A stretch of 64,000 nt of DNA from Halichondria panicea (lineage: Eukaryota > Porifera > Demospongiae > Suberitida > Halichondriidae). A program made the translations under genes and the position numbers. Location: positions 7,803,273-7,867,272 of the forward strand of contig NC_087378.1 of the NCBI RefSeq assembly GCF_963675165.1, given 5' to 3'. Shown one piece after another: positions 11,299 through 22,140 of this stretch (within the stretch, counting starts at the first letter, position 1; the number at the start of each line of letters is the position of its first letter). The notes under the pieces are model-generated. The model ran no database searches. It saw only the letters and a program-made list of their open reading frames with translations, and was not told the DNA's origin.

Positions 11299-12640
11299 GA
11301 CAGGTTCTTCCCGCGGCAGAGTGAAACGTGGACGTGGACGTGGTGGTAGTGGTGTGAACACAAGAGGTACACATTTTCAGCGCTATAATTTTTATTTGCA
11401 TGGATCTGTTAATCGTTGTGGTGTTTCCTTATTTAGCTCGTGTGACAAACCCACCCGACCTAAACACTAGGGATGGTCATGAGGCCTACACAGTTTCCTC
11501 CCCAGGTCAGTTGAAATGTATGTATGTGTGGTTGTGTGCTCACTACATGTATTATCTTTACACCACAGCTGATTCAGCAAGTTCAGCAAGCACGGATGTT
11601 GAAGACGATAAGGGTAATGTCGCACAGTATGCCCCAAAAAATAATACTAAATTTATCCGTAAACAACGATATTGTACAGGTGGTGCTACAAACAAGGCCC
11701 TCAGGAATAAGACAGGTTCTTTCCGCGGCAGAGCGAAACGTAGACGTGGACGTAGTAGTGGTGCGACCACAAGAGGTACACATTTTGAGCACTATTTGCA
11801 TGGATCTGTTAATTATGATAATGAATATTTGTGTTGTAATTATGTGAGTGGATATTTCCTTATTTAGCTCGTGTGACAAACCCACCGGACCTAAACACTA
11901 GGGATGGTCTTAAGGCCTACACAGTTTCCTCCCCAGGTCAGTTGAAACGTCTGCACATGTACATGTATGTGTGATTGTGTTCCGTATGTGCTCACCAGTA
12001 TTATCTTTACCCCACAGCTGATTCAGCAAGCATGGATGTTGAACAGAATAAAGGTAACGTCGCACAGTATGCAAAAAACGTACTGCATGTCACAATATTG
12101 TACAGGTTGTGCTACAAACAAGGCCCTCAGGAATAAGACAGGTTCTTCCCGCGGCAGAGCGAAGCGTGGACGTGGACGTGGTGGTAGTAGTGGTGCGACC
12201 ACAAGAGGTATATATTTTGAGCGCGATTTGCATGGATCTGTTAATTATGGTAATGAATGTAATTATGTGAGTGCGTATTTCCTTATTTAGCTCGTGTGAC
12301 AAACCCACCGGACCTAAACACTAGGGATGGTCATGAGGCCTACACAGTTTCCTCCCCAGGTCAGTTGAAATGTATGTATGTGTGGTTGTGTGCTTGTGTG
12401 CTTACTACATGTATTATCTTTACACCACAGCTGATTCAGCAAGTTCAGCAAGCACGGATGTTGAAGAGGATAAAGGTAATGTCGCACAGTATGCCAAAAA
12501 AGAACAGACATACATATTATACTAATCACGATGTACAGGTGCTACAAACAAGGTCTTCAGGAATAAGACAGGTTCTTCCCGCGGCAGAACAAAACGTGGA
12601 TGTGGAAAATTATAAAGTGTTGATGATTATTTTTATGTGT
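11268..12640 (+). repeat. Tandem approx. 420-bp Arg/Gly-rich units inside the transposon
   Basis: The word gtgctacaaacaaggcc recurs at about 11268, 11684 and 12107, with a diverged fourth copy near 12539 (spacing 416-432 bp). Each unit contains a short open stretch with an ATNKALRNKTGS core followed by Arg/Gly residues, possible GT/AG splice borders, and a common spacer (ctcgtgtgacaaacccacc). It looks like an exon plus intron multiplied in tandem. No known domain recognised. Confidence 0.75.
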
Positions 12641-12649
12641 TGATTATTA

Positions 12650-13415
12650 CAGAGATACAAAAGAAAGGGGATTGGAAACGAAATTTTTACGAAATTTTTG
12701 CGTGAAGCATTCCGCGTTATAGGGCGTGGCTAAAACTACAAAGGATTATATTTATAGTCAGCATGCTCATTACCAGTCTTGACTGCTCTACAATGTGCTG
12801 TACATAGAAACAGTGAAATTGATCATTTTTAATGTTGATTTTTCTAAAAAGTAAAGAGAATTTAGCTCTAAAAAGTCGACTAAGCCATGCAGCCACTATT
12901 ACTAGACAAATAAATGCTATGCAAGAAGAAATAGCCTTTACTATGAAGTCGTAGGAGGGACAGGCCCGTGGCGTGTCTAAAAGTATACTAAAGCAGTTTG
13001 AAGGACTATACTGCAAACGTTTATGAACAGTACAGCTTATTTATAGCATGAAGCCATTCTATGTAGCACTTAGATACATAATAACCAAGTCAAGCAATGT
13101 CCTTTGCTGTTTTGACTTCACAGGAGGGACAGAGAAAAGTTGACATAGAGTAATTCAAGCTAAACTCAAAAAAATTGGAAACCGAGTAAAGACAACGGAC
13201 TTAGAGCTTGTCAGTGGTATAAGCTTACTTCTCTCAAGTATCTCCCAGGCCCTGAGTGATCTCTAGTGGATAGGAGAGCTAGAAACCAGGGATATAAAAT
13301 TTTTCCATGTAATTATTTGCGAGCGCAATAATTACACGGAGTGCTTCACCGGATGTCAGTCCTTTTACATAGGGCGTGGGCGGTCGTTTCCAATCCCCTT
13401 TCTTTTGTATCTCTG
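12650..13415. mobile_element. Nested non-autonomous element (CAGAG termini, hAT-like)
   Basis: It starts CAGAGATACAAAAG at 12650 and ends in the complement at 13415; the inverted match extends about 28 bp (rich in ggggattgg / ccaatcccc). The flanks attatta on both sides fit a 7-bp target duplication. It sits inside the pogo-like element and is therefore younger. No open frame. CAG-type termini resemble hAT elements, whose duplications are usually 8 bp, so the family call is tentative. Confidence 0.7.
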
Positions 13416-15195
13416 ATTATTATTAATTTTTGGCTGTAAAAGTGTTACTATTACCCTAGTCACGCGCATGCGCAAGTAAATCTATAATTATGCTGACTCA
13501 GCCTTAAAAGGGTTTTTTTTGCCCTTGCCATGCACGGTTTTATACAGTTCTGATCGAGTTTTGATCGTTTGTATGAGGCCTGGAAGGTACCAGAAGTCTC
13601 TCTGTCGTTCTAGAAGTCGTAGCATATCTTTGAAACTATCGCAACAGTCTAGTCGGCAATAGGTTGCAAATGTCGCTTATTGAATGTTCAAACCACCGAC
13701 TTTGAGCTGCTGCTGTGCAAGAGTAAAGTAACCGGATTACTTCTAATTGTGGTAGGCACCAGATCTGATCATTGTCTATTAGTGCATGCAAAAAACTAGA
13801 AGATAGCTCTTACTGTCTCTTCAAACGGGCACACGAAAACTGGTGTCGTTCGGAAATTGGTTGCTTACTCTATTATGTGAACAGTGCGGAATGGTCTCAT
13901 ATGAATAGTGATGTTCTATGTCAACTTATTGAAAAATTTGGGGACGAAAAGTTGAAAAAGCTGAGAAAGGAATTTGAAGATAAGAAGGCAGGATATTTAG
14001 CAACCACTAAAATCAGTGACTACATTACAAAGAATGAGGTTTTAAATCAAAGTAACTGCACTAGAGGTCGCTGAAGGAGCAGTAAAGGCTATCGAGACCA
14101 TCTAGCAATGAAGTTGAAACTTGAGGTGAACATAAGTACGCTGGCTTTGAAATACATTACTGACCTGTGGAAGAAATTGGCTTACCTAAACCTACCTAAC
14201 ATTTATTTGATTTTAGACAGTATTGTTAGCGGTAGTCTTTGGGTTACATGGTCTATCACTCTTCCACGTATTGCTTCTGAATTTCAAGACAAAGTGAAGC
14301 ATCCAGAAGCTTTGAAATTCTTCAAAGACAACCTCATTGTTCAAATACTTAATGGTCAGTGTCTGTATTCTGCAAATGGAGAAGAATTAACTGACTCCAT
14401 GAAAAGCTCTGCCTCTGTGTTTTCACCATCCGGATCTATTGGGGAACATACTGAACCATTTAAAAAGAAGGTATGGTCAAATAAGCGAAGTGCAATTATG
14501 TATTTATAATAACTGTTCTCAGGCAATCTCGGAGAAGTTGCTGGCAGAATGTCGCAGTAAGACAGCTGACATTGAAGTGGTGAGAGGCTACCTGGAGCAA
14601 GAAAACTGTGATGTCAATATCAGAGATGATGATTATTGGGTATGTAATATGGTGTATGGCTATACGGTAGTGTGTTTGTGTGTGTGTGTGCTATAATAGC
14701 TAGTAGTAGCTTTATGTTATGTAGCTTTGACACCTCCACCGATGCATCAGCACCTGCGGTGCTTTCATTTGTATAATGAATGGCTCTTGTATTGTAGCTC
14801 CAGAGGAGTCCATTGATGTGGGCTCTTGAGAACAAACACTTTGATATTGCTAAACTGCTCCTGCAATACAAGCCTCAAGTTCGTATTCAGGACACGGTAA
14901 TCCTCTTACTAATGGCAGGGTACAATGTAACATTGTGTGTGTACAGAGAGGGTGGTCTCCGTTGGTGCTGGCCAGTAGAGCAGGAGACCTGGAGATAGTG
15001 CAGGGAATAGTGGCACTGGGAGCAGAGATTGACCTGCCCACAAATGTGAGTGAGACAATACCTGCATTGTGTATTATGGTAGTAACTGTCTAACAGAGAA
15101 AATGGACTCCTCTGATGTGGGCTGCTCACGAGGGTCATGCAGAGGTGGCTAGATTTCTACTGGAGAAGGGAGCATTTGTGGATTTCCTTAATGAG

Positions 15196-16386
15196 GTATG
15201 AACAACTCTTTTATTATACCTCGGTGCGCACGCGCAAGTGAGGTATATGGTAGTGTGTTTGTATGTGTGCATCTTGTTGTGTGAAGGCTATCCTTGCTGT
15301 AAGCGCCATGGAATCCAGGTGTCTGAGTAGACCCATGTGTCACAAACAAACAAATGGACTACTACATGTGTGTGTGTGTGTGCGTGTGCGTGTGTGTAGA
15401 CTGCTACAGCTGCTCAATGATCAATGAAGTGTAAAGAGTTATATAGGCTTCTATAGCCATGTTTTCTTTGATTTTAATTCGTAATAATGCTTCGTTCTCC
15501 AGTTATGCCTAGTTTTGCTTACTTGGAATGCCATTGCAGTTTTTTCAGAAGAGTGCGTAGTAAAACTTGTTTTTGGAGTGTTGCTACTCTACTTAGTAGT
15601 TAGCTCTGCACTAGAACGCTAGCAGTGAGAAGAGAACTGCAAGGCTCTACTGTACTGATGCAGCAGGCATTAATTTTGACTTTGTACTTTGTCATCCTTT
15701 CTAACAATCATGATTGATCATTTCCCACTCTTGTTTCCCTGTGATTAGCCTGATACAAACATCCACCGAGGCATCAGCACCTGTGGCGCTTTTATTTTTC
15801 TATAGATACATTCATACTGATAGTACCGTATAGCGCGGAATTTTCGCTGATTTCATGGTTAGCAATCCTACACGAAAATTAAGTCCACGAAAATTGTTCA
15901 TTAATTAGAAATATCTGCTATAACGTGCAAAATATTAAAGGCGTGGCTTCCGGTAAGCAGTCATTCCACGAACATTGTTCAACAAAAAGGCTATTCCACG
16001 AAATATATGTGCCTCGAAAATTTCGCGCTATATGGTATACAACGAAGTGTAACAGATGTAGATCTATGTAGAACAATGTTAAAGTTCAGTTTAGCGGAAA
16101 TTGGCCTTTGTGGCAGCTACATAGGTCCCCAATATGACTACCGTATAGTTAGGGGCAAAATATTCGTGGAGGCCAAGTAATATTTAGCCATTTTGTGAAT
16201 ACTTATTATTTTTGTGGTTGCTGCTTGCACTGCAGGAAAGGTAGGAAAGTCGCTTCATTCGTGGGTAAAATATTCGAGATTCAACCACAAAAACCTCAAA
16301 TATTTTAATTGCCCCCCCCCCGAAAATTACCCGCTATATTAAACACCGCTACCCCACCCCTAGCTATTTTATCGTCTACCACACAG
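15196..16386. other. Long intron with MITE-like remnants
   Basis: This intron of the disrupted gene has counterparts at 29231-30252 and 36941-37807. It holds a short TG/CG-rich tract (15375-15400), unique-looking sequence, a MITE (15834-16037) and a related remnant with words such as aaatattcgtgg and cgaaaattacccgctata up to about 16340. No coding exon seen. Confidence 0.6.
15834..16037. mobile_element. MITE with taccgtatagcg termini
   Basis: It starts taccgtatagcgcg and ends with the near-complement cgcgctatatggta. Orthologous copies sit in the same intron of the two sister genes (29731-29895 and 37241-37450), so the insertion predates the gene duplications. It resembles the family member at 60764-61025. 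Confidence 0.65.
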
Positions 16387-16728
16387 TATGGGTGGACTCC
16401 AGTCATGCAAGCCAGTCGTGATGGTCATGTGGATGTGGTGAATATCTTACTAAAGTATGGTGCAAAGGCTAATCATAAAAGCAATGTAAGGAGACTTTAA
16501 TAATTCAGAATGACTTGTGTATCATCTCAGACTGGTATGAATTGCAGGATGGGACGGCTGCTCTATCTTTGGCTGCCAAATACAACCACCCCGATGTAGT
16601 GAAGGTTCTTGAACAAGGTAATCATGCATCGCAATATTATCATAAGGAGATTTCCAATTTGTTTTCTAATGCAGACAAATATCGTAATTTAATTGATGAT
16701 GTACTAAATGCAAATTTGGGGGAACGAT

Positions 16729-16932
16729 GGTATTATGGGTCACTAAAACAAAGAGGTGTAGATGGTATTATGGGTCACTAAAACAAAGAGGTGTAGATGG
16801 TATTATGGGTCACTAAAACAAAGAGGTGTAGATGGTATTATGGGTCACTAAAACAAAGAGGTGTAGATGGTATTATGGGTCACTAAAACAAAGAGGTGTA
16901 GATGGTATTATGGGTCACTAAAACAAAGAAGT
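16729..16932. repeat. 35-bp minisatellite, about 6 units
   Basis: Tandem units of the form gatggtattatgggtcacta + aaacaaagaggtgta. It occupies the position where the paralog at 38601 begins its GTPase exon: both share a gacaaatat start after the same splice acceptor, then diverge. The unit is not a multiple of three, so reading through quickly meets stops. Confidence 0.9.
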
Positions 16933-17820
16933 GTAGAGGCTTGTACTACAAGCATGAACTACCGTAGAAAGTATATAAATTATTAATTAATCAAGCCAAA
17001 TTAACCACTAATTGACCACAACCATGCGTTCTCAACAGTATTTTTAGATTGGAAATAAATAATTAATTTTATTGTCTCCCCTTAATTAATGTACCAAGTA
17101 TGCAGTCTCCCCTTAATTAATGACCTTATGAAGCACCTTCAGATTGCCATGGCCCAACAACTGAAAATAAGCTCAGTCCAACTGTGGAGAAAGTTGTAGC
17201 AAAACCTGATGGTCATAATGCTGTAAGTTACCATATTCTGTGAATAATAATGTCCTTCCCTGTGTTGCTGTTGCATGCCATTATAGTTGGTCTCTGAGTC
17301 TCATCCATTAATTACCTTTTCACTCTCAGATGAATCAATGGATATTTTCAAATTATGGAAAAGCTCAGGATCTACTGTGGCCTGCTAGGAGCGAATGGTA
17401 CAACTTGGGAATTGCTCTGGAAGTAGACTTGGACAAACTGGAAGGCATCAGGATCACCAACCAAAATAACTGCAATGTCTGCTTCAATGCTATGCTTAAG
17501 AGCTGCTCAGAGACAAACCGCAGTCTCACTTGGTCTGGTGTGTGTGAAGCCCTTAAGAAACCATCAGTGGCTCGTAATGATGTGGCAGAAAGTATTGAAG
17601 CATTTGTACAAAACGGATAATACCAAGCCTTCTTAGCGATAAACTGAAAGAAAGTTTATGGAGGAACCTTTATGGTAGAGACAGCTGTTTAAAATACGGC
17701 TCAACACAAGAACTTTATGCTAGGATTTTTACGTTAGTACATGTAGCTGACATGATTATAATTTATAGCTATAATAATTTTGTGTATGGCATGCAATGAA
17801 TCTCATTAAATATTAAATGA

Positions 17821-17832
17821 GGAAGTGGTTTA
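17821..17832 (+). promoter_or_regulatory. Conserved GGAAGTGGTTTA upstream of a 2A exon
   Basis: This 12-mer precedes each copy of the signal/2A start exon by about 45-80 bp (also 32239, 41936, 56835), following a conserved gcatgcaatgaat word. GGAAGT resembles an ETS site and GTGGTTT a RUNX-type site. Candidate promoter element; no direct evidence of function. Confidence 0.4.
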
Positions 17833-17875
17833 ATTCTGAGCTAATTACCAGCTAGTTCTGTGGGGGCAGAGTCAA

Positions 17876-18280
17876 ATGTCTCCTCTCAATGTCTCTCTGT
17901 AGTTGGGCGGAGCCCGACCGTCCCTGACGGGAGGGACGGTCGGGCTCCGCCCAACTAGTCTCTCTGCTGATTCTGGCATTCTGTTTGCTGCTTCAGTGTG
18001 GAGATGTCAAGCCCAATCCAGGACCAACAAGTAAGATATAAGTTGTGCATACAGTATGAGACTCTGTTTCCATTGATAGATCCTGGGTATAAAGTAATGC
18101 TTTTTTGTGGAGAAGAGATCTAGATTGTGGAAGGTCTCTCCAGAAATCTGAAAGCTATAGCTCTACCATTGCTTGCTAAAGACTGGATGTATATGAGGAG
18201 ACAATCGAGCTAAGATAAAAGCGTGAAGACTCCATCTAAAAGTGTTGAAACTAGTGCAGCATTGCAATCTCCAAAAATCG
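17876..18280 (+). pseudogene. Dead signal/2A exon and CARD exon
   Basis: ATG at 17876 starts the same leader exon as 42025 and 56912, but it is split by a 58-bp hairpin insertion (17900-17957) and then resumes to the GDVKPNPGP codons. The next exon (from about 18080) matches the CARD-like exon of 57054 but has a 6-bp insertion creating in-frame TAG (gagatcTAG) and later deletions. The second copy at 32307 shares the 6-bp insertion, so the CARD exon was lost before the block was duplicated. Confidence 0.8.
17900..17957. mobile_element. 58-bp perfect-hairpin insertion
   Basis: 25-bp perfect arms (tagttgggcggagcccgacc...) flank an 8-bp loop. The insertion is bracketed by the direct repeat gtctctctg (17891-17899, 17958-17966), which occurs once in the sister exons at 32307, 42025 and 56912. 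It is strongly GC-rich in an AT-rich region. It breaks the frame of the leader exon. Transposition mechanism unknown; an 8-9 bp duplication would fit hAT- or Mutator-like enzymes. Confidence 0.85.
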
Positions 18281-18377
18281 TGTTAAGGCAACTATTCCTG
18301 GGGCTCTGAGGGCACTTATTATAGTATTTATGTATAGTCTACCACATTGAGTTGATCTTCTGCTTTTACTTGCTCAG

Positions 18378-19226
18378 CTATATCGAGAAAATGTCGTGTC
18401 CTGGATGTTGTCTACAATGCCAGCAACAATGAGCCAAGACTCTAGTCAAGAACTGTATAGTGTTGATCGACTGCACTCGCTTCAAACAATGGTAAGCTCC
18501 TTTATACGAGAATCTATTGAACTGAGCAAACCAACTATATTATTTGCTTTTTGAACTCTTGGTTCAGTGATTGTTCATATACCCTGACTTCTGTTGCGTA
18601 GATTCGAGGCACATTATGGAATTCCTCTAGGCCGCAAGAAGTCAAAGAAGACAGAGGTAAGAAAATTTCCGTACACTAGTCATTAATTTAAAATGTCTGA
18701 TTGATATTATACCATTATTTTATGTGTTACAGTAAAAATTGTTTTGTAGGAATCGACTGAAGATGATGTTCTATCTGTTAAGAAGTCCAACCACGTTCAG
18801 AAGAGCTTGCTGCCAGGAAATCCACCTCCAAGATTGACCCACACGTAGAGGAGCAGTTCCTCACTGGAAGACTTCTAGGTGAGTAGTGTACGTTGCCTCC
18901 CTTGAGTGTAAACACTGTCTTTAGTATGTATCTGTGTTGTCAATTAATTTTTACCACAATTTGGAAAAGGGGATGAGCTTTTGTTGAATGGTTCTTTAAA
19001 ACTGTTGTCCTTTTCTAGCTGTGACAACATGTTACGTACGTTAGAAATACAGTTTAGTATAGTGTAGTAGTATCCAACCAACTATCTAGATTATGTATGT
19101 GTCCACTGTCTGCAGCGTGCGGTGTCATCTCGACCTGGGCAGAGTGGCCAGTGTGATGGGTACATTCTATAGGGCAAGGAGCTCGAGTTCTATCAGAGAA
19201 AACTCAAGTCCAAGAAGGGAAAATAA
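18378..19226 (+). pseudogene. RPS8: Ribosomal protein eS8 pseudogene, 3' fragment with introns (copy 1)
   Basis: Exon pieces 18378-18491, about 18602-18656, 18750-18877 and 19118-19226 encode eS8 signatures: VLDVVYNASNNE, KTLVKNCIVLIDC, IPLGRKKSKK, EEQFLTGRLL, then [21 protein letters not shown]. Introns are retained, so it is a duplicated rather than a processed copy. Lesions: a frameshifting deletion after YNASNNE, a TGG-to-TGA change across the first splice junction, a 1-bp deletion in the third exon (agaagagcttg against agaagaagcttg in copy 2), a 1-bp insertion and a TAG (tctatag) in the last exon. The first half of eS8 is absent. Confidence 0.85.
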
Positions 19227-19419
19227 ACTCTATCATGAAACTGTTTTCATTATGTCATCTTGTAACTTTCCTGGTGTGTTTGATGATTAATTTTGTTCTT
19301 GTGTTATACTTGATGGATCTTCACAAGTTTATTCATACATGGGTGGTATTGTCACACCCAGTATTAAATGGCTACTGATTTTGAATTTTGAAGGCCATTA
19401 GCTGAGCTGGAAAGAAAGT
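19227..19419. other. Spacer between eS8 pseudogene and membrane-2A gene
   Basis: It holds the 3' flank of the pseudogene (AATAAA overlaps its stop codon) and presumably the promoter region of the gene starting at 19420. An alternative open stretch, AELERKYEILRKQ, overlaps the ATG at 19420 in another frame, so the true start is uncertain. Nothing else recognised. Confidence 0.4.
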
Positions 19420-20693
19420 ATGAGATCCTCAGGAAACAAGTCAGCTGTCACTATTGGTACCCTTGGTGATGATGAACCTCTACCAGAGCTATCAAAGATA
19501 TTTCCCAGGCCAAGCTGGCAGCTACAAGCTTGTGTAGTGTCAGTACTGATCAACCCTCTCATGTATCGAGTGTACCAGATACTAGTAACCATTGGCTACA
19601 TCCTCTGTCCTATTGGAACCAGTGGGTCCTTTTCAACCTCTGCATGTATATGTAAGTTACGAATTGATGCAAAGGTTTTTATTTATAATTCTGTGTTTCA
19701 CACCCAGATGCATCTAACTTTGTGATATGTCCGGTGCCAGTGGTGGATTTGAGCTGGACTGGATTGTTTCCGTGTGATCTGGGGTGGAGGGGAAGTGCCC
19801 TGGTCGTAGCTATTGTATCCGTGGTGTTTCTGGTGTCTTACTTGTTCATCAGAGCTTGCTTGACTCGCTGGAATCCACGAAGGATCATCAAACAGATAGT
19901 AAATTGCACAGTCAAAGGTCAGTTGATTGTTACGTGTTTAGCGAGGCAGCTCTTGTTGCGTTAATGATTTGTATCGTTCCTGTTATAGAAAACGAGCGTA
20001 AAAGAGAAAGAGACAAGTTTGATGTCTCTCTTGTAACATTTTTTTTGACTCCTGTTCTGAGTTTTTCTCTGGTGGTGTTTTCACATCATTTGCTGCTTCA
20101 GTGCGGAGATGTGGAGTCTAATCCAGGACCAGGAAGTGAGTCATAGCTTGTCACTAGTCGAGTAATAAATTATTAGCAATAATACATTGTTTGCAGACAA
20201 CCCAACAAGGTATTCATATTGCACTGTATTTGTCTGTTCAATATAATGTTTGTGTACGTGTTACATGCTTAGCCACTCCTCCCTCTCCCATTGTGTACTA
20301 TAAGGGGTTCCTATGAACTACCATAAATTATCAGTTACATGTCAATGGCATACAGACTCCCCAGAATACAAGACGATGTTGTCCTGCACACCACAGCTCA
20401 ATGACATCATAACTCAGGACCCACAGAAAACCTGTGATGAGATGATTGCAGCTGGTCTCATTCAGTCGGTTCACATTCGAGATTTTATCCGCCACCCCAC
20501 ACACACCGACCGTGCCAAGGCAACCAAGTTGGTAGACGTCATGACAGATCGAGTCAGGGCCTCTTCCTCTGACTTTGACAAATTTATGGAAATCCTGAAA
20601 ACATTGTCCTGGACTGAACGCCTTGTAGGCATCCTCCAGAGCACCTATCAGCAGATTCTGAAGTTGATTGAAGAGGAAAAACTGGTGAATTAG
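19420..20693 (+). pseudogene. Membrane protein-2A gene lacking its first CARD exon
   Basis: Exons 19420-19651, 19708-19917 and 19989-20135 match the first three exons of 33823-41744: a small protein with hydrophobic segments, ending in a hydrophobic run and QCGDVESNPGP. The next acceptor leads to only 13 nt (20197-20209) in place of the CARD exon, and the following CARD-like exon (20356-20693) has lost its first codons. The phases then no longer agree (2 into 1), so the protein after 2A is broken. The membrane part and 2A remain open and could still be translated. Confidence 0.65.
20108..20131 (+). other. 2A-like motif DVESNPGP
   Basis: The codons read GDVESNPGP after a hydrophobic stretch. 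The core matches the D(V/I)ExNPGP consensus of ribosome-skipping 2A peptides, in which the break is made between G and the final P. In frame with the membrane-protein exons upstream. Confidence 0.75.
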
Positions 20694-20723
20694 CTGCTTA
20701 TACATGTAGTTAAATGTAATAGC

Positions 20724-21903
20724 TAATAGTATCCTCTGATGGTGGTCCCCATGCAGGTGGTCCCCATGCAGACTATGGTGGCAGCACTTAGAGCTCCATC
20801 TGTAGGAGAGAATGATGTTGCTATAGACATTGAGGAGCGTTACATATCAATTAGGTCTCCACCTTCAAGTCCGCAGTTGGAAGAGGAAACAAAAGATAAC
20901 AAAGCAGGTACGTCAGACAGACATGTTAAATCATTATTATAGAGATTAATCTCAGCAGTGAAGGTTCTCAAACGAAAAAACAGTTTTGTGATCAAAGATG
21001 AATTTGCTGACCTTTCTATTGAAACAAAAAACATCTTGAAGCAAAGTAATGTCACTATTATCGATTTCAAACTTCGACTAATGATTCTTTGTGGCGATGT
21101 GCCGGACTTGGATGATTTTGATAAGATTTTTGCCTATTACGTGAACAGTGCGGAATGGTCTCATATGAATAGTGATGTTCTGTGTCAACTTATTGAACGA
21201 TTTGGGGACAAAAAGTTGAAAAAACTAAAAAAGGAGTTTGAAGAAAAGAAGGCAGGATATTTAGTGGCGACTAAAATCAGTGACTACATTACAAAGAATA
21301 CGGTTTCAAATCAAAGTAATTGCACTGGAGGTCGCCGAAGGAACAGTAAAGGCTATCGAGACCAGCTAAAAATGAAGCTGAAACTTGAGGTGAACATAAG
21401 TACGCTAACTTTGAAATACATTACTGACCTGTGGAAGAAATTGGCTTACCTAAACCTACCTAACATTTATTTGATTTTGGACAGTATTGTTAGCGGTAGT
21501 CTTTGGGTTACATGGTCTATCACTCTTCCACGTATTGCTTCTGAATTTCAAGACAAAGTGAAGCATCCAGAAGCTTTGAAATTCTTCAAAGACAACCTCA
21601 TTGTTCAAGTAATACTTAATGGTCAGTGTCTGTATTCTGCAAATGGAGAAGAATTAACTGACTCCATGAAAAGCTCTGCCTCTGTGTTTTCACCATCCGG
21701 ATCTATTGGGGAACATACTGAACCATTTAAAAAGAAGGTATGGTCAAATAAGTGAAGTGCAATTATGTATTTATAATAACTGTTCTCAGACAATCTCGGA
21801 GAAGTTGCTGGCAGAATGTCGCAGTGAGACAGCTGACATTGAAGTGGTGAGAGGCTACCTGGAGCAAGAAGACTGTGACGTCAATATCAGAGATGATGAT
21901 TGG
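20724..21903 (+). pseudogene. Truncated Death / helical-domain / ankyrin gene segment
   Basis: Exons: about 20730-20907 (remnant of an ankyrin exon fused to the second half of a Death domain), 20959-21737 (complete helical domain) and 21790-21903 (first ankyrin-like exon). It probably continued from the CARD-like exon at 20356, as in the copy at 26427-31981. After 21903 the sequence runs into a TG tract and a recombination junction, and the remaining ankyrin exons are missing. The next acceptor (22192) has the wrong phase, so I regard this as a 3'-truncated copy. Confidence 0.65.
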
Positions 21904-21960
21904 GTATGTAATGCTATACTTGTTATGCCTCGGTGCACATGCGCAAGCGAGGTATACGGT

Positions 21961-21963
<3 letters not shown>

Positions 21964-22040
<77 letters not shown>
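21964..22040. repeat. (TG)n microsatellite 1
   Basis: Nearly pure TG dinucleotide tract in the intron after the ankyrin exon. It directly abuts the tandemly duplicated unit starting at 22041. In the sister genes at 14670 and 28715 the same place has only a short TG run. Confidence 0.95.
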
Positions 22041-22042
<2 letters not shown>

Positions 22043-22116
22043 ATAATAGCTAGTAGTAGCTTTATGTTATGTAGCTTTGACACCTGTTTTCACATCATTT
22101 GCTGCTTCAGTGCGGA

Positions 22117-22140
22117 GATGTGGAGTCTAATCCAGGACCT
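22117..22140 (+). other. 2A-like motif DVESNPGP in a truncated exon
   Basis: Codons for FSHHLLLQCGDVESNPGP are intact, but the exon is cut off at 22085 by the junction gacacct/gttttc and an in-frame TGA lies just upstream with no ATG between. Repeated at 24086-24109 and 26352-26375. Probably not translated in these copies. Confidence 0.6.

Larger units (their letters stand above)
10130..13870. mobile_element. pogo/Tigger-like DNA transposon derivative
   Basis: Long terminal inverted repeats begin GAGTAAGCAACC at 10130 and end in the reverse complement at 13870, with similarity running roughly 270 bp inwards (10130-10400 against 13580-13870). TA is duplicated at 10128-10129 and 13871-13872; the intact paralog near 52705 has a single TA at this point, so both ends are exact. 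TA targets and the encoded psq/CENP-B-type N-terminus fit the Tc1/mariner superfamily, pogo branch. No DDE catalytic domain is visible: downstream of 11298 the element holds short Arg/Gly-rich tandem copies and a nested element at 12650-13415, so it is probably non-autonomous. Confidence 0.9.
9571..17620 (+). pseudogene. Death, helical, ankyrin, Death gene disrupted by a transposon
   Basis: Exons: 9571-9898 (Death domain), 9952-10127 continued at 13871-14470 (helical domain), 14523-14639, 14798-14896, 14947-15045, 15097-15195, 16387-16485, 16548-16617 (ankyrin), 17143-17222 (linker), 17330-17620 (second Death domain, TAA). The second exon is split by the 10130-13870 transposon: the TA of the target duplication plus the first element base makes TAG directly after GAC. 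A further CGA-to-TGA nonsense change lies near 14071, and one codon is missing near 14350, relative to the intact paralog at 52148. Without the insertion, exon lengths still sum to a multiple of three (2058 nt). Compared with 33823-41744 it lacks the GTPase exons, which are replaced by a minisatellite in the intron before 17143. Probably dead, though its 5' Death exon could still be translated. Confidence 0.85.

Noticed and set aside
19420..20135. Membrane-2A part as an integrated viral polyprotein
   Set aside because: It has multiple spliced introns, is followed by CARD/Death exons in phase, and no viral domain is recognisable. The 2A motif alone is not evidence of viral origin.
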